The notes under the pieces were generated by a model. That model worked only from the letters and a program-made list of their open reading frames with translations. It ran no database searches and was not told the DNA's origin. A stretch of DNA of 46,355 bases from Candidatus Methanomethylophilus sp. UBA78 (lineage in GTDB: Archaea; Thermoplasmatota; Thermoplasmata; Methanomassiliicoccales; Methanomethylophilaceae), in NCBI GenBank assembly GCA_002503545.1, contig DARY01000029.1, positions 248 through 46,602 of the forward strand, read 5' to 3'. Below, piece by piece: positions 1-8,640 of the stretch. The translations under genes and the position numbers were made by a program. How positions within the stretch are numbered: position 1 is the first letter of the stretch; each line of letters opens with the position of its first letter.

Positions 1-148
1 TCGCCGAGGTATTCAGTCCTGGCTAACTAACATCTTTGCCGCTGGATGTGATCTAGCAGTCAAACAGGTTACGTGTGAGTATCTCTCTTCCTTTTCACCA
101 TTTTCTGTTTTCGTTTCATTAATATAGTTCGTTTCTTTGGGTATCCCC
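1..148. other. Left-edge non-coding stretch
   Basis: No gene is supported here. A short frame ends at a TAA at 28-30 and could be the tail of a plus-strand gene cut by the window edge, but it is too short to judge. The right part is T-rich and holds the promoter of the next gene. Confidence 0.4.
119..126 (+). promoter_or_regulatory. TATA-like box upstream of MBL hydrolase
   Basis: TTAATATA lies 23-30 nt before the ATG at 149. At that distance archaeal transcription would begin almost at the ATG, giving a leaderless mRNA. Position and composition are seen; the function is inferred. Confidence 0.5.
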
Positions 149-790
149 ATGGCAGTGTTCAGGATCGCTTCTTCCGTTCCCTACGATTCCAACATCTATC
201 TCGTCACCGGGAAAGCCGGCATACTCGTGGATTGCGGCACCGGTCTCGATTCCGGGAACGTCATCCGCGGGATATGGGAGGCCCTCGGAGGTCTGCGTCT
301 GTCCTGCGTGCTCCTGACCCATTGCCATGCGGACCACTCGGGCGGGCTCTCCTCGATATCGGAGGAGTTCGGCTGTCCCGCATACATGGGCGAGGCGGAT
401 CTCATCCCCTACGCATCCAACGACAGCGCCACCCTGTTCTCCCGCCAGCTGGGGGTGGATATGGTCCCCGCACCGTGCAAGCCCCTCCGCGGAGGGGAGG
501 TGTTCGACATAGGGGACCACCGTCTGCGCGTGATAACGACGCCGGGTCACACCGCCGGGGGGCTCTGCTTCCACGACGAGGTCACCAACGCCCTCTTCTC
601 GGGGGATACGGTGTTCGCGAGAGGTTACGGCCGTACGGATCTGCCCGGCGGATCGGTCTCGGAACTGGCGGAATCCCTTTCCAGGTTGCGTAACGTAAAT
701 ATCGGACAGATGTATCCGGGACATGGACCTGTTTCCGGGGACGGCGCGGAATCCGTCAGGGAAGCGGCGATGATGATCGGAGGGTGGTAA
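149..790 (+). CDS. MBL-fold metallo-hydrolase (glyoxalase II-like)
   Basis: A 213-aa metallo-beta-lactamase fold hydrolase. The metal-binding motif THCHADHSGG (HxHxDH) is near residue 60. Later come GHTAGG, FSGDTVF and YPGHG, the remaining His/Asp ligands of the family, and the GYGRTDLPGG segment typical of glyoxalase II-like members. The ATG at 149 is chosen over an in-frame TTG at 137 because a TATA-like box sits 23-30 nt upstream. The substrate cannot be named; thioester or small-ester hydrolysis is usual for this subgroup. The sua5 gene follows almost directly, and its Shine-Dalgarno sequence lies within the last codons of this gene, so the two are probably co-transcribed. Confidence 0.85.
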   Translation: MAVFRIASSVPYDSNIYLVTGKAGILVDCGTGLDSGNVIRGIWEALGGLRLSCVLLTHCHADHSGGLSSISEEFGCPAYMGEADLIPYASNDSATLFSRQLGVDMVPAPCKPLRGGEVFDIGDHRLRVITTPGHTAGGLCFHDEVTNALFSGDTVFARGYGRTDLPGGSVSELAESLSRLRNVNIGQMYPGHGPVSGDGAESVREAAMMIGGW

Positions 791-791
791 C

Positions 792-1430
792 ATAAGGGTA
801 ATCAAGTGCGACTGTTCCAACGGACTGAACGAGAACTGCATCCAGGCGGCCATGGCCGCTTCCGAGGACATAGCCGCCGGCAACCTCGTGGTGTATCCGA
901 CCGACACCGTGTACGGCATCGGGGCGGACATATACAACCAGGTCGCGGTCAAGAACCTCTTCCTGGCCAAGAGGAGGCCGTTCGACATGGCCCTCTCCGT
1001 CGCCGTGGCGGACAGGAGGATGATGGAGTCGGTCGCCTTCATCAACGAGACCGCCGAGAAGCTCATAGACGCGTTCCTCCCCGGTCCCCTCACGATCATC
1101 ATCAAGAAGAAGCCCGACGTCCCCGACATACTCACCGCCGCCTCGCAGAAAGTGGGCATACGCATCCCCGACCACCCTTTGGCCCTCGAGATCGCAAGGA
1201 GGTCCGGACCCATCGTGGCCACCTCCGCCAACATACATTTCCAGCCCGACGCGGTAGACATAGGCATGGCGACCGCCTCCCTGGGGAACTCCGTCTCGAC
1301 CTACATCGATGCGGGCCACAGCCCCTCCGGCAGACCGTCCACCATCGTGTGGATAAAGGACAAGGAGTACGAGATCGTCCGCCAGGGACCGATAACGGAA
1401 GACATGATAAAGGAGGCATTGCAGTGCTGA
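792..1430 (+). CDS. sua5: Sua5/YciO/YrdC family threonylcarbamoyl-AMP synthase (TsaC-type)
   Basis: A YrdC-domain protein that makes threonylcarbamoyl-AMP from threonine, bicarbonate and ATP for the t6A37 modification of ANN-decoding tRNAs. Family motifs seen are YPTDTVYGIG, a KRRPFD stretch and TSANIHF. It is the short single-domain form, without the C-terminal Sua5 domain. The first ATG is at 852, but the frame stays open upstream and encodes a plausible N-terminus (IRVIKCDCSNGLNEN). A strong Shine-Dalgarno GGAGGG at 779-784 stands seven bases before an ATA at 792. I therefore start at 792 as a possible non-AUG start. If that is wrong, the gene is 852-1430 (192 aa) without its first helix. 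It is followed by map with a short overlap. Confidence 0.8.
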   Translation: MRVIKCDCSNGLNENCIQAAMAASEDIAAGNLVVYPTDTVYGIGADIYNQVAVKNLFLAKRRPFDMALSVAVADRRMMESVAFINETAEKLIDAFLPGPLTIIIKKKPDVPDILTAASQKVGIRIPDHPLALEIARRSGPIVATSANIHFQPDAVDIGMATASLGNSVSTYIDAGHSPSGRPSTIVWIKDKEYEIVRQGPITEDMIKEALQC

Positions 1431-2314
1431 ATGAAGATGAACTCGCCAAACTGCGCAGGGTCGGTGCGATCTCCGGAGCCGCCAGGGACCTCGGGATGAG
1501 CATGTGCGAGGCGGGAGTCAAACTGTACGACATCGCGCAGGAGGTGGAGGGGTACATACGCAGCCACGGATGCAAGCTCTCCTTCCCCTGCAACATAGGG
1601 GTGAACGAGGTCGCGGCCCATTACACTCCGTCCTGCAGCGACGACACCCGTCTGGAGATCGGAGACGTCGTCAAGATAGACTGCGGCGGCATGCTGGACG
1701 GTTTCATCGGCGACACCGCCGGCACGGTGGAGGTCGGTACCCACAACTACACCTCCCTCATCGAGTCCGCCAAAAGGGCCAGGGACACCGTGGCGGAGTT
1801 TATCGGCGACGGCATACCCATCAACGAGCTCGGTGCGGCGATCGAGGGAAGCGTCAAGAGGGACGGCTTCAAGGTCGTGGAGAACCTCTGCGGCCACCAG
1901 GTCGACAGATGGCAGCTGCACGCCGGATTCTCCGTTCCCCCCTACGACAACGGGGACAACACGCTCGTGGAGGCCGGCATGACGGTGGCCATCGAACCCT
2001 TCGCCACGAACGGCGCGGGATACGTGGACAACGGCAAGCAGGGCAACATCGTCATACTTACGCACGAGAAACCCTCCGGCAACCCCAAGGCGGACGAGTT
2101 CCTGGCTTATGCGAAGGAGGAGTTCCCCGACTCGCCGTTCTGTGCCAGGAGCTGTGATTTCCCCGATGCGGAGAAGTGGGTCAAGCTGCTCATGCGCAAG
2201 GGGATCCTCAGCGGGTTCAACGTGCTCCTGGAGGTCAAGGGGAGCATGGTGGCACAGTTCGAGCATACGTTCTACATCTCCGGCAAGCGCGCCGAGATCA
2301 CCACCGGTCCTTGA
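1424..2314 (+). CDS. map: Methionine aminopeptidase, type II
   Basis: A 296-aa type II methionine aminopeptidase that removes the initiator Met from nascent proteins. The five metal ligands of the pita-bread fold are visible: Asp in KIDCGG, Asp in IGDTAG, His in CGHQVD, Glu in IEPFATNG and Glu in FEHTF. Length matches archaeal members. The GTG start at 1424 overlaps the end of sua5 (TGA 1428-1430) and gives the expected beginning MLNEDELAKLRRVG, so translational coupling is likely. It ends before the hairpin and promoter of the tRNA-Leu gene. Confidence 0.95.
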   Translation: MLNEDELAKLRRVGAISGAARDLGMSMCEAGVKLYDIAQEVEGYIRSHGCKLSFPCNIGVNEVAAHYTPSCSDDTRLEIGDVVKIDCGGMLDGFIGDTAGTVEVGTHNYTSLIESAKRARDTVAEFIGDGIPINELGAAIEGSVKRDGFKVVENLCGHQVDRWQLHAGFSVPPYDNGDNTLVEAGMTVAIEPFATNGAGYVDNGKQGNIVILTHEKPSGNPKADEFLAYAKEEFPDSPFCARSCDFPDAEKWVKLLMRKGILSGFNVLLEVKGSMVAQFEHTFYISGKRAEITTGP

Positions 2315-2321
2315 AAACACA

Positions 2322-2327
2322 TTTAAA
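2322..2327 (+). promoter_or_regulatory. TATA-like box of tRNA-Leu
   Basis: TTTAAA about 26 nt before the 5' end of the tRNA, the normal archaeal box A distance. Confidence 0.5.
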
Positions 2328-2329
2328 CA

Positions 2330-2346
2330 GCCCCCGCATTGGGGGC
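2330..2346. terminator. GC hairpin between map and tRNA-Leu
   Basis: GCCCCC and GGGGGC pair perfectly around a 5-nt loop, 15 nt after the map stop codon and just before the tRNA. It may end the map transcript; no long T-run follows. Confidence 0.4.
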
Positions 2347-2352
2347 AAACAA

Positions 2353-2438
2353 GCCGACGTAGCCGAGCTGGCCAAAGGCGGCAGACTCAAGATCTGTTCC
2401 CTAGCGGTTCACCGGTTCGAATCCGGTCGTCGGCACCA
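2353..2438 (+). tRNA. tRNA-Leu (anticodon CAA)
   Basis: A class II tRNA with a long variable arm. The acceptor stem GCCGACG (2353-2359) pairs with CGTCGGC (2428-2434). The anticodon arm GCAGA-CTCAAGA-TCTGT shows anticodon CAA, which reads UUG leucine codons. The T-loop TTCGAAT is canonical. Discriminator A is at 2435 and the CCA tail at 2436-2438 is encoded. No intron is seen. Confidence 0.95.
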
Positions 2439-2531
2439 AATCACCGATCTGGCACATTGCGGATCGGCATCGGGTTCGTGGTACGTTCGCATCCGACCCA
2501 TTCATACGCATCCTCTGCGGCCATACCATCC

Positions 2532-2542
2532 TTTTTATATTA
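2532..2542 (+). promoter_or_regulatory. TATA-like box of the rps13 operon
   Basis: TTTTTATATTA in an AT-rich patch about 140 nt before rps13. It implies a leader of roughly 115-120 nt, unusually long for this window. Confidence 0.55.
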
Positions 2543-2605
2543 TTATAGAATCCGACCTTATACGTAAACTCAGGACCCTCCATGCATACCATGGTGAAAA
2601 CTGAG

Positions 2606-2660
2606 AGCGTCTCCCTGTCGGGAGCATACGCTTGAGCTTTCCCTCCGGAGACGGAGGGAA
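2606..2660 (+). promoter_or_regulatory. Two tandem hairpins in the rps13 leader
   Basis: Hairpin 1 (2606-2632): AGCGT-CTCCC pairs with GGGAG-ACGCT around a TGTC loop, with a 3-nt bulge. Hairpin 2 (2639-2660): TTCCCTCC pairs perfectly with GGAGGGAA around a 6-nt loop. The ribosome-binding site GGAGG (near 2668) follows. The fold is read from the sequence; a role in autoregulation by a ribosomal protein is inference. Confidence 0.45.
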
Positions 2661-2680
2661 CATTTACGGAGGAATAAACA

Positions 2681-3214
2681 ATGGCAGCACCTAAGGCAGC
2701 TAACGCAAAGCCGGAGGCCGCAGCACCCGCCGACAAGAGGAAAGGGGGCAAGAAGGCCGCGGCGAAGACAGAGGACGAGAACTTCAACTACATCGTCCGC
2801 ATAGCCAACAGCGATATCGACGGTCTCAAACACACCGTCATCGGACTCCAGAGCATCAAGGGAGTCGGAAAGAGGGTATCGCAGATCATAGTCAAGAGGG
2901 CCGGCATCGACGGATCCATCAAGATCGGTTCCCTTTCCGACGAGCAGGTCGCGGACCTCGAGAAGCTCGTTCTGAACTACGTCGAGTACGCCCCCTCCTG
3001 GGCCATAAACCGCCAGATGGACTACGAGTCCGGAGCCGACATGCATCTTTTCGGCAACGACCTCAGCATCCTCCAGGAGGACGACATCAACAGGATGAAG
3101 ATGATCCGCAGCTACCGCGGAGTCAGGCACGACACCAACCACAAGGTCAGGGGACAGAGGACCAGGTCCAACGGAAGGAAGGGACTCGCAGTCGGAGTCC
3201 AGAAGAAATCCTGA
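2681..3214 (+). CDS. rps13: 30S ribosomal protein S13
   Basis: Small-subunit head protein contacting the P-site tRNA and the A-site finger. The conserved core starts around residue 38 (IVRIANSDIDG, then IKGVGKR) and ends with the usual basic tail (GVRHDTNHKVRGQRTRSNGR). It is 177 aa, longer than most archaeal S13 because of an Ala/Lys-rich N-terminal extension of about 30 residues. The ATG at 2681 has a clear GGAGGA ribosome-binding site. First gene of the rps13-rps4-rps11-rpoD operon and preceded by a structured leader. Confidence 0.97.
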   Translation: MAAPKAANAKPEAAAPADKRKGGKKAAAKTEDENFNYIVRIANSDIDGLKHTVIGLQSIKGVGKRVSQIIVKRAGIDGSIKIGSLSDEQVADLEKLVLNYVEYAPSWAINRQMDYESGADMHLFGNDLSILQEDDINRMKMIRSYRGVRHDTNHKVRGQRTRSNGRKGLAVGVQKKS

Positions 3215-3224
3215 GGTGATTTGA

Positions 3225-3875
3225 ATGGGAGATCCTAAATTTTCGAGAAAGACCTATGACACCCCTTCCCACCCCTGGCAGGGCGAGAGGATAAAGGCAG
3301 AGAACGAGACCGTCCGCCAGTTCGGACTCAAGAACAAGACCGAGGTATGGAAGGCCGAGACCATGCTCAGGAACTTCAGGAAGCAGTCCAGGGAGCTCCA
3401 GGCACGCCTCAGGGCCGGAGATGCGCAGGCGAAGATCGAGACCGACGCACTCATCGCGAAGTGCTCCCGCCTCGGAATCCTCCCCGTCACCGGCGGAGAC
3501 CTCAACATGATCCTCGTGCTCAAGGACGAGGACATACTCAACAGGCGCCTGCAGACCCTCGTCTTCCAGAAGGGACTCGCCTCCACCATCAAGCAGGCGA
3601 GGCAGCTCATCAACCACGGACACATCTTCGTGGAGGGCCACAAGGTCACCGTTCCCGGATACCTCGTCCTCAGGGAGGAGGAGGGGTCCGTCACCTACAA
3701 CCCCGCATCCCCGTTCACCGACGACAACCACCCCATGAGGGTTTCCGGACAGGGAAGCGACGCCCGCGAGGCGGCCAGAGAGGAGGCCAAGGCAAGGGCC
3801 GAGGCCGAGAACGCCGCGGCGGCCAAGGCCGATGCGGACGAGGCAGGCGTAACTATCGAGGACGGTGCTAACTGA
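3225..3875 (+). CDS. rps4: 30S ribosomal protein S4
   Basis: Primary 16S rRNA-binding protein that nucleates small-subunit assembly. It begins MGDPKFSRKTYDTPSHPW, the archaeal/eukaryotic S4 (S9e) start. An S4 RNA-binding domain occupies roughly residues 105-165 (RRLQTLVFQKGLA, TIKQARQLINHGHI). The last 35 residues form an Ala/Glu/Lys-rich tail. The 216-aa length is slightly above average because of this tail. It lies 10 nt after rps13 and its TGA overlaps the ATG of rps11. Confidence 0.97.
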   Translation: MGDPKFSRKTYDTPSHPWQGERIKAENETVRQFGLKNKTEVWKAETMLRNFRKQSRELQARLRAGDAQAKIETDALIAKCSRLGILPVTGGDLNMILVLKDEDILNRRLQTLVFQKGLASTIKQARQLINHGHIFVEGHKVTVPGYLVLREEEGSVTYNPASPFTDDNHPMRVSGQGSDAREAAREEAKARAEAENAAAAKADADEAGVTIEDGAN

Positions 3876-4261
3876 TGACTGCAAAATGGGGAATCGCCAA
3901 CATATACGCGAGCTACAACAACATCATGATCACTCTCACCGACATCACCGGCGCGGAGACCCTCGCAAAGGTCACCGGCGGTATGATCGTCAAGCAGGCG
4001 AAGGACGAGTCCTCGCCTTACGCGGCCCAGAAGGCCGCCGAGAGGATCGCCGAGATCGCGGCCGAGAAAGAGATCATCGGAATCCACGTGAAGGTAAGGG
4101 CGCCCGGAGGAAACAAGTCCACCTCGCCCGGACCCGGAGCCCAGGCGGCCATCCGTGCCCTTTCCCGTGCCGGTCTCAAGATCGGACGCATCGAGGACGT
4201 CACTCCCATACCGCACGACGGTACCAAGCCCAAGGGTGGACGCAGGGGACGCAGGGTCTGA
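3875..4261 (+). CDS. rps11: 30S ribosomal protein S11
   Basis: Small-subunit platform protein near the E site, 128 aa, normal archaeal length. Recognised from WGIANIYASYNNIMITLTD, GGMIVKQAKDESSPYAA and the basic C-terminus with DVTPIPHDGTKPKGGRRGRRV. The ATG at 3875 overlaps the stop of rps4, which indicates coupled translation. rpoD follows after 12 nt with a GAGGA ribosome-binding site. Confidence 0.97.
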   Translation: MTAKWGIANIYASYNNIMITLTDITGAETLAKVTGGMIVKQAKDESSPYAAQKAAERIAEIAAEKEIIGIHVKVRAPGGNKSTSPGPGAQAAIRALSRAGLKIGRIEDVTPIPHDGTKPKGGRRGRRV

Positions 4262-4273
4262 GGAGGACTGGTC

Positions 4274-5116
4274 ATGCAGATCGAGATTGTCGAGATGGAG
4301 GACAGGAAGGCCAAGTTCATCCTGAAGAACTCCTCGCCTGCAATGGCGAACGCACTCAGGCGCACCATGATCCAGGACATCCCAAAGATGGCGATCGACA
4401 AGGTGGAGTTCCACCTCGGTCCCATCATGCAGGACGACAAAGAGTACGAGAGCGTGACGTCCCTGTTCGACGAGGTAATCGCCCACAGGCTCGGCATGGT
4501 CCCCGTACCCACCGACTACGACCAGTTCACTTTCCAGGACAAGTGCGAGTGCGGCGGCGAAGGCTGCCCGCACTGCACCATAATGTACAGCATCAACAAG
4601 GTCGGGCCCGGCACCGTCTACTCGGGCGACCTCATCCCCCTCGGGGACAACACCCTGAAGGTCAAGGACGAGTTCATCCCGGTCGTCGAGCTCACGGACA
4701 ACCAGGCCGTACTCATCTACGCCACGGCCGTCATGGGCACCGCGAAGAACCACGTCAAGTGGCAGGCCGCCTTCGGTGTGGGATACTCCTACGAGCCCAC
4801 CGTCGTGATCGACGAGGCGAAAGCGGACGACCCCGACGTGCTCAAGGCCGCGGAGCTCTGCCCCGGTCTCTTCGAGGTCAGGGGCGGGAAGCTCGCCGTC
4901 GCCGACAAGTGGAAGGCCATCGAATTCGGCAGCACCGCCATGCACGAGCCGATTCCGAACGGCGCCATCAAGGTGACCTGGAGCGAGAACAACTTCCTGT
5001 TCAAGTTCGAGACCGACGGTTCCCTTACTGCCAAGCAGGTCCTCGACAAGGCTCTGGAGATCCTGCAGGCGGAGGCCGCCGACTTCTCCTCGCAGGTCGA
5101 CGCTCTGGCACAGTGA
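4274..5116 (+). CDS. rpoD: DNA-directed RNA polymerase subunit D (Rpo3)
   Basis: Archaeal counterpart of Rpb3 and bacterial alpha; it dimerises with subunit L to nucleate RNA polymerase assembly. The dimerisation part is at the N-terminus (SSPAMANALRRTMIQDIPKMAIDKVEF). C91, C93, C98 and C101 form the zinc-binding loop known from Rpb3. At 280 aa it has the inserted third domain, but I see no ferredoxin-type cysteine set there, so the Fe-S cluster of some archaeal D subunits is probably absent. It ends the operon here; the rpl18e-rpl13-rps9 genes often found next are missing, and convergent polC follows. Confidence 0.95.
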   Translation: MQIEIVEMEDRKAKFILKNSSPAMANALRRTMIQDIPKMAIDKVEFHLGPIMQDDKEYESVTSLFDEVIAHRLGMVPVPTDYDQFTFQDKCECGGEGCPHCTIMYSINKVGPGTVYSGDLIPLGDNTLKVKDEFIPVVELTDNQAVLIYATAVMGTAKNHVKWQAAFGVGYSYEPTVVIDEAKADDPDVLKAAELCPGLFEVRGGKLAVADKWKAIEFGSTAMHEPIPNGAIKVTWSENNFLFKFETDGSLTAKQVLDKALEILQAEAADFSSQVDALAQ

Positions 5117-5150
5117 TGCTTTCAACCGGAAGTACCTGAAACCATTCAAA

Positions 5151-5180
5151 GCTCCGGCCCCCTCCGGGACCGGAGCACCG
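5151..5180. terminator. Hairpin between convergent rpoD and polC
   Basis: GCTCCGG (5151-5157) pairs with CCGGAGC (5170-5176) and a TCTTTT stretch follows. It lies between two convergent genes and could serve the rpoD transcript. Confidence 0.5.
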
Positions 5181-5202
5181 TCTTTTAAAATCCCGTGCGG
5201 AC

Positions 5203-8200
5203 TCACATGAAGTCCGTGAGCTTGCATTTGCGGACCTTGTCGTTGTTGAAAAGGGAGTTCATGCTGGTCTCGATTATCTGGATCCTCTGTTCCGTGTAAT
5301 CGTCGAGTTCGTATTTCTCGCACACTTCCTTGGAGACCTCCAGATATTTCCTGACGGAGGCCTCGTGGACCGTCAGGTTGAGGTTGTTCCCGCATTTGCA
5401 GACCCCGCTTATCGGCACCCGGCGGTATTTGGTGCCGCATTTGGTGCACCTCACGCTCTGGGTGGCGAAACTCCTCAGGTTTCCGATCATGTCGGGCATG
5501 AAGTGCTTGTTGATGACCTTCATGGCCACGTCCCTGGCGTCCACCGCACGGCATTTCATGCCCAGCTCCAGCTGCGCCGCCATCTTGTCGGTCATGGATT
5601 CCAGGGTGGTGTAGGCGGATTCCCTGGGGCCCTCGGAGATGTCGCGGGTGTCGTGGGTGAAGCCCAGTCCCTCGTACTGCCCGGGGGTGCCTATGCGGCC
5701 GCTGACCAGTCCCATGATCTTCTCGATCTCCTTCGGGTCGCGCATGTCCATGGCGGCATGGTACAGTTCCAGCGGGTACTCCCTGAGGCCGTCGACGTTG
5801 TGGGCCTCCTTGTCGATCTCGTTGGGGTCGAGCCTCGTGGTGAGGACGAGGGGGCAGTCCATCAGGCCTCCCCTCCTGTCGGGGAGGAACAGCCTGGAGA
5901 AGTTCAGCAGTCCGTCGAGCGCAAGGATTATGCAGTCCTCGTCCCCGTCGCAGTTCCTCCTCTTGGAGGCATGGTAGAACGGGTGGCCGTAGCATCCGCG
6001 GACGTCGCTGTACCCGATGATCCTGCAGAGGATGCATCCGGACGTGTGGGGGGCCAGGCCGAAGACGAGTTTACCGATCAGGTCGTTCCTGTTCTGGGCG
6101 TTGTAGAAGCGAGGCAGATGGTACATCTTGTCCAGTTCGTCATCTATGAATCCGGCCACGCGGACCATGTAGTCCCCGCATTCCTTCGCGGGTACGATGT
6201 CCTGGCACTTCAGTTCCACGATCTGGTCGGCATCGATGAGGGGTTCCCCGTTCCAGTCGTGGGTGTACCCGAGTTCGTGCGCACGCTGTATGTCTAGACC
6301 GATCTCGCGGGGCTTGAAGTGCGTGAGGGGTATGTCGGTCATGTCGTAGCGGATGGTCCCGTCCCTGAAGATCGACACGTTGTGCTTCCTTCTGAGTATC
6401 CCCTTCTCCAGCATCTCGGGGGTCTTGGTGCGGGACGTGAGCTTCTCCTCGCACCTCAGGGTCTCCTTCCCCTCGCTCTCACCGACGGCGAGGAGGGCGT
6501 CCCTGTACTCCTTGACGATGTCCACGGAGACGGTGGCCGGACCTCCGTTCGCCGGCTTGGCCCTCTCCACCGGCAGGGTGTGGGTCTCGCAGGCCCTGCA
6601 CCAGCACAGGCACGTCTCGGTCCCGCATACGGGACAGCGGCGGGCGCCCATCTCGACGCGGAGGGTCCTGGCGGCCTTGTCCCTGTGCAGGCTCGGATCG
6701 CTGAGCGACTTCACGGCGGTGACGGTGTCCCTGGACGGGTTCTCCTTCCCGTCTATGGTCTCCCCCAGGGCGAAGAGGGCCTGCACCAGCGGCGAACCGG
6801 CCCTCTCCTTGGCCTTCTCGGGGCGCCCCATCCTCGTGCCGATGCGGGTCATGGCCCTCGCCATCACCCTGTATCCGGCGGCGGCGCTGACGGCGCTCAG
6901 GGAATCCTCGCCGGCCAGCTCGGCCCTCCTGACGATCCCCTTCCCGTCGTATGAAAGACCCAGACAGTCCAGGATGGTCTCGGTGTAGAGCCTGTCTATG
7001 ACCACGTTGGGTCCCCTCACCCTGTGCAGCGCACCCAGGTCCTCGAGTATCCTCTTGACCGACCCGTCCTCCGTCTCGTTCTGGGGTACGGGCTCCCTGT
7101 CCGACGGTACGCTTATGCAGCCGTCCGAGATATGTCCCAGATCGGCAATGTAATCGCGCAGGCGGACCAGTCTTCCGAGATTCACGTCCGACCAGAACAG
7201 GTTGAACTTCGGATGCAGGGCGACACCCAACTGCGCCGACATCTCCTTGGAGCGCGCATAGGTGGGGTCCTTCCAGTCGTCGGGGAGCTTCCCTCCGTTC
7301 TTGGCCCTGATCTCTTCGCGGTGCCATTCGAGCGGGTACCCGGAGGGGACGAGGACATGGTTGTTCTCGCAGAACTCGCCGTACGGGACGAGGATCTCCC
7401 CGTTGTCCACCACCTCGGCCACGCTGTTCTTGACCTTCAGGTAGTCCTCCTTCCTGCCGCAGTAGACGAGGTCCCCGTTCTTCAGCAGGACGATGGGTCC
7501 CTCGATGGAGTCCACCGGCGTGACGACGCAGGCCTTCCCGGGCCTTTCTATCTTCACCTGGGTCCCCAGGGCCATGAACTCGTCCATGGCGTACATGCTG
7601 GCCGGATTGTACGCCAGGGAGGCCAGACCGGAGGTCCTGGCTCTTCCGTAGCGCAGTCTGAATCCCCCCACGCGGCACGGGTGCCCGAAGATGGGGCGGC
7701 CCGCGACCATGTCCTTGAGGTATTTGTAGGCGGGCTCGACGACCTTCTTCCTGTCCCCGCCTTCGGTGTCGACGGCCTTGTGCATGTCCAGGTACTTGTC
7801 TATGAACTCCCAGCCCTGGATCTTCAGTTTGTCGACGTGCTTCTTCAGCTTGGAGGCCTTGAGGCACATACCCTCGGCGACGACGAGGCATGCCCCTCCC
7901 CTGACCCTGTTGGTCTCTATGCGCGGCAGGTTCCTGAACCCGGAGATCTCGACCTGTTCGGTCCCCTCACCGTCGATCATGACCGGGCACTCGCTGACGA
8001 TGGTCCTGATCTCCTCCGACGAGGGGGTGAACTGCAGGTGCTGGCACTGTTTGTACAGCGGGATCTCCTCGTCGAATCTGGCGATCTCCCCCTCCGTGGG
8101 GATGTACTTGCCTATGCCGAGGGCCTGGCGCACCACGTCGCAGATGAGGACGCTCATGGCCTGACCCGTACCGCCGGAGGCGCGGATGGGTCCGGCGAAG

Positions 8201-8640
8201 ACGAGGTCGGCGAAGTCGGTGCCGTCGGAGTTGCGGCCGATCCTCGTGGTGGCTATGCCCTCCAGGGGTGCGACGAGGATACCCTCGGTGATGATCGCAA
8301 GACCCAGTCTCACCGCGCGGTCCAGGGTCTTGTCCTTGCTCTCGTTGTTCTCCGCACCCTTCTTCGCATATTCCTCGGCCACCTTGATGGCCACGATCTC
8401 GCGGTTCCCGAATTCGGCGGTCTTCTGGCGTATGAGGTCGGCCACGCCTTCGACGTGGTAGTTGAAAAGCAGCTTCTCCACACGGGAGGCGAGGTCTTCG
8501 GCACGCGGGATCTCCACCTCGAGGGTCGGGTCCTTGCCCTTCGAGCGGGCCTCGGCGGCGAGCCTGTATATCTCCTCCGCCCCGTCCTCGAGATTCTTGA
8601 AGTACTTCTTCATCTCGTCGCTTGCCGCGATCTCCCCCAT
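5203..8640 (-). CDS. polC: DNA polymerase II (PolD) large subunit DP2
   Basis: Catalytic subunit of the archaeal replicative D-family polymerase, partnered by the exonuclease subunit DP1, which is not in this window. The 1145-aa length is typical of an intein-free DP2. The two-barrel catalytic core is recognisable, with the acidic metal-binding motif DGDED near residue 895. A zinc module is near residue 670 (CPVCGTETCLCWC) and another near 1063 (CTKCG...CKCG). The C-terminus (SMNSLFNNDKVRKCKLTDFM) is where a PCNA- or DP1-contacting segment lies in relatives. The start codon abuts the stop of the NOG1 gene, so the two form an operon. Confidence 0.97.
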   Translation of the reverse strand: MGEIAASDEMKKYFKNLEDGAEEIYRLAAEARSKGKDPTLEVEIPRAEDLASRVEKLLFNYHVEGVADLIRQKTAEFGNREIVAIKVAEEYAKKGAENNESKDKTLDRAVRLGLAIITEGILVAPLEGIATTRIGRNSDGTDFADLVFAGPIRASGGTGQAMSVLICDVVRQALGIGKYIPTEGEIARFDEEIPLYKQCQHLQFTPSSEEIRTIVSECPVMIDGEGTEQVEISGFRNLPRIETNRVRGGACLVVAEGMCLKASKLKKHVDKLKIQGWEFIDKYLDMHKAVDTEGGDRKKVVEPAYKYLKDMVAGRPIFGHPCRVGGFRLRYGRARTSGLASLAYNPASMYAMDEFMALGTQVKIERPGKACVVTPVDSIEGPIVLLKNGDLVYCGRKEDYLKVKNSVAEVVDNGEILVPYGEFCENNHVLVPSGYPLEWHREEIRAKNGGKLPDDWKDPTYARSKEMSAQLGVALHPKFNLFWSDVNLGRLVRLRDYIADLGHISDGCISVPSDREPVPQNETEDGSVKRILEDLGALHRVRGPNVVIDRLYTETILDCLGLSYDGKGIVRRAELAGEDSLSAVSAAAGYRVMARAMTRIGTRMGRPEKAKERAGSPLVQALFALGETIDGKENPSRDTVTAVKSLSDPSLHRDKAARTLRVEMGARRCPVCGTETCLCWCRACETHTLPVERAKPANGGPATVSVDIVKEYRDALLAVGESEGKETLRCEEKLTSRTKTPEMLEKGILRRKHNVSIFRDGTIRYDMTDIPLTHFKPREIGLDIQRAHELGYTHDWNGEPLIDADQIVELKCQDIVPAKECGDYMVRVAGFIDDELDKMYHLPRFYNAQNRNDLIGKLVFGLAPHTSGCILCRIIGYSDVRGCYGHPFYHASKRRNCDGDEDCIILALDGLLNFSRLFLPDRRGGLMDCPLVLTTRLDPNEIDKEAHNVDGLREYPLELYHAAMDMRDPKEIEKIMGLVSGRIGTPGQYEGLGFTHDTRDISEGPRESAYTTLESMTDKMAAQLELGMKCRAVDARDVAMKVINKHFMPDMIGNLRSFATQSVRCTKCGTKYRRVPISGVCKCGNNLNLTVHEASVRKYLEVSKEVCEKYELDDYTEQRIQIIETSMNSLFNNDKVRKCKLTDFM

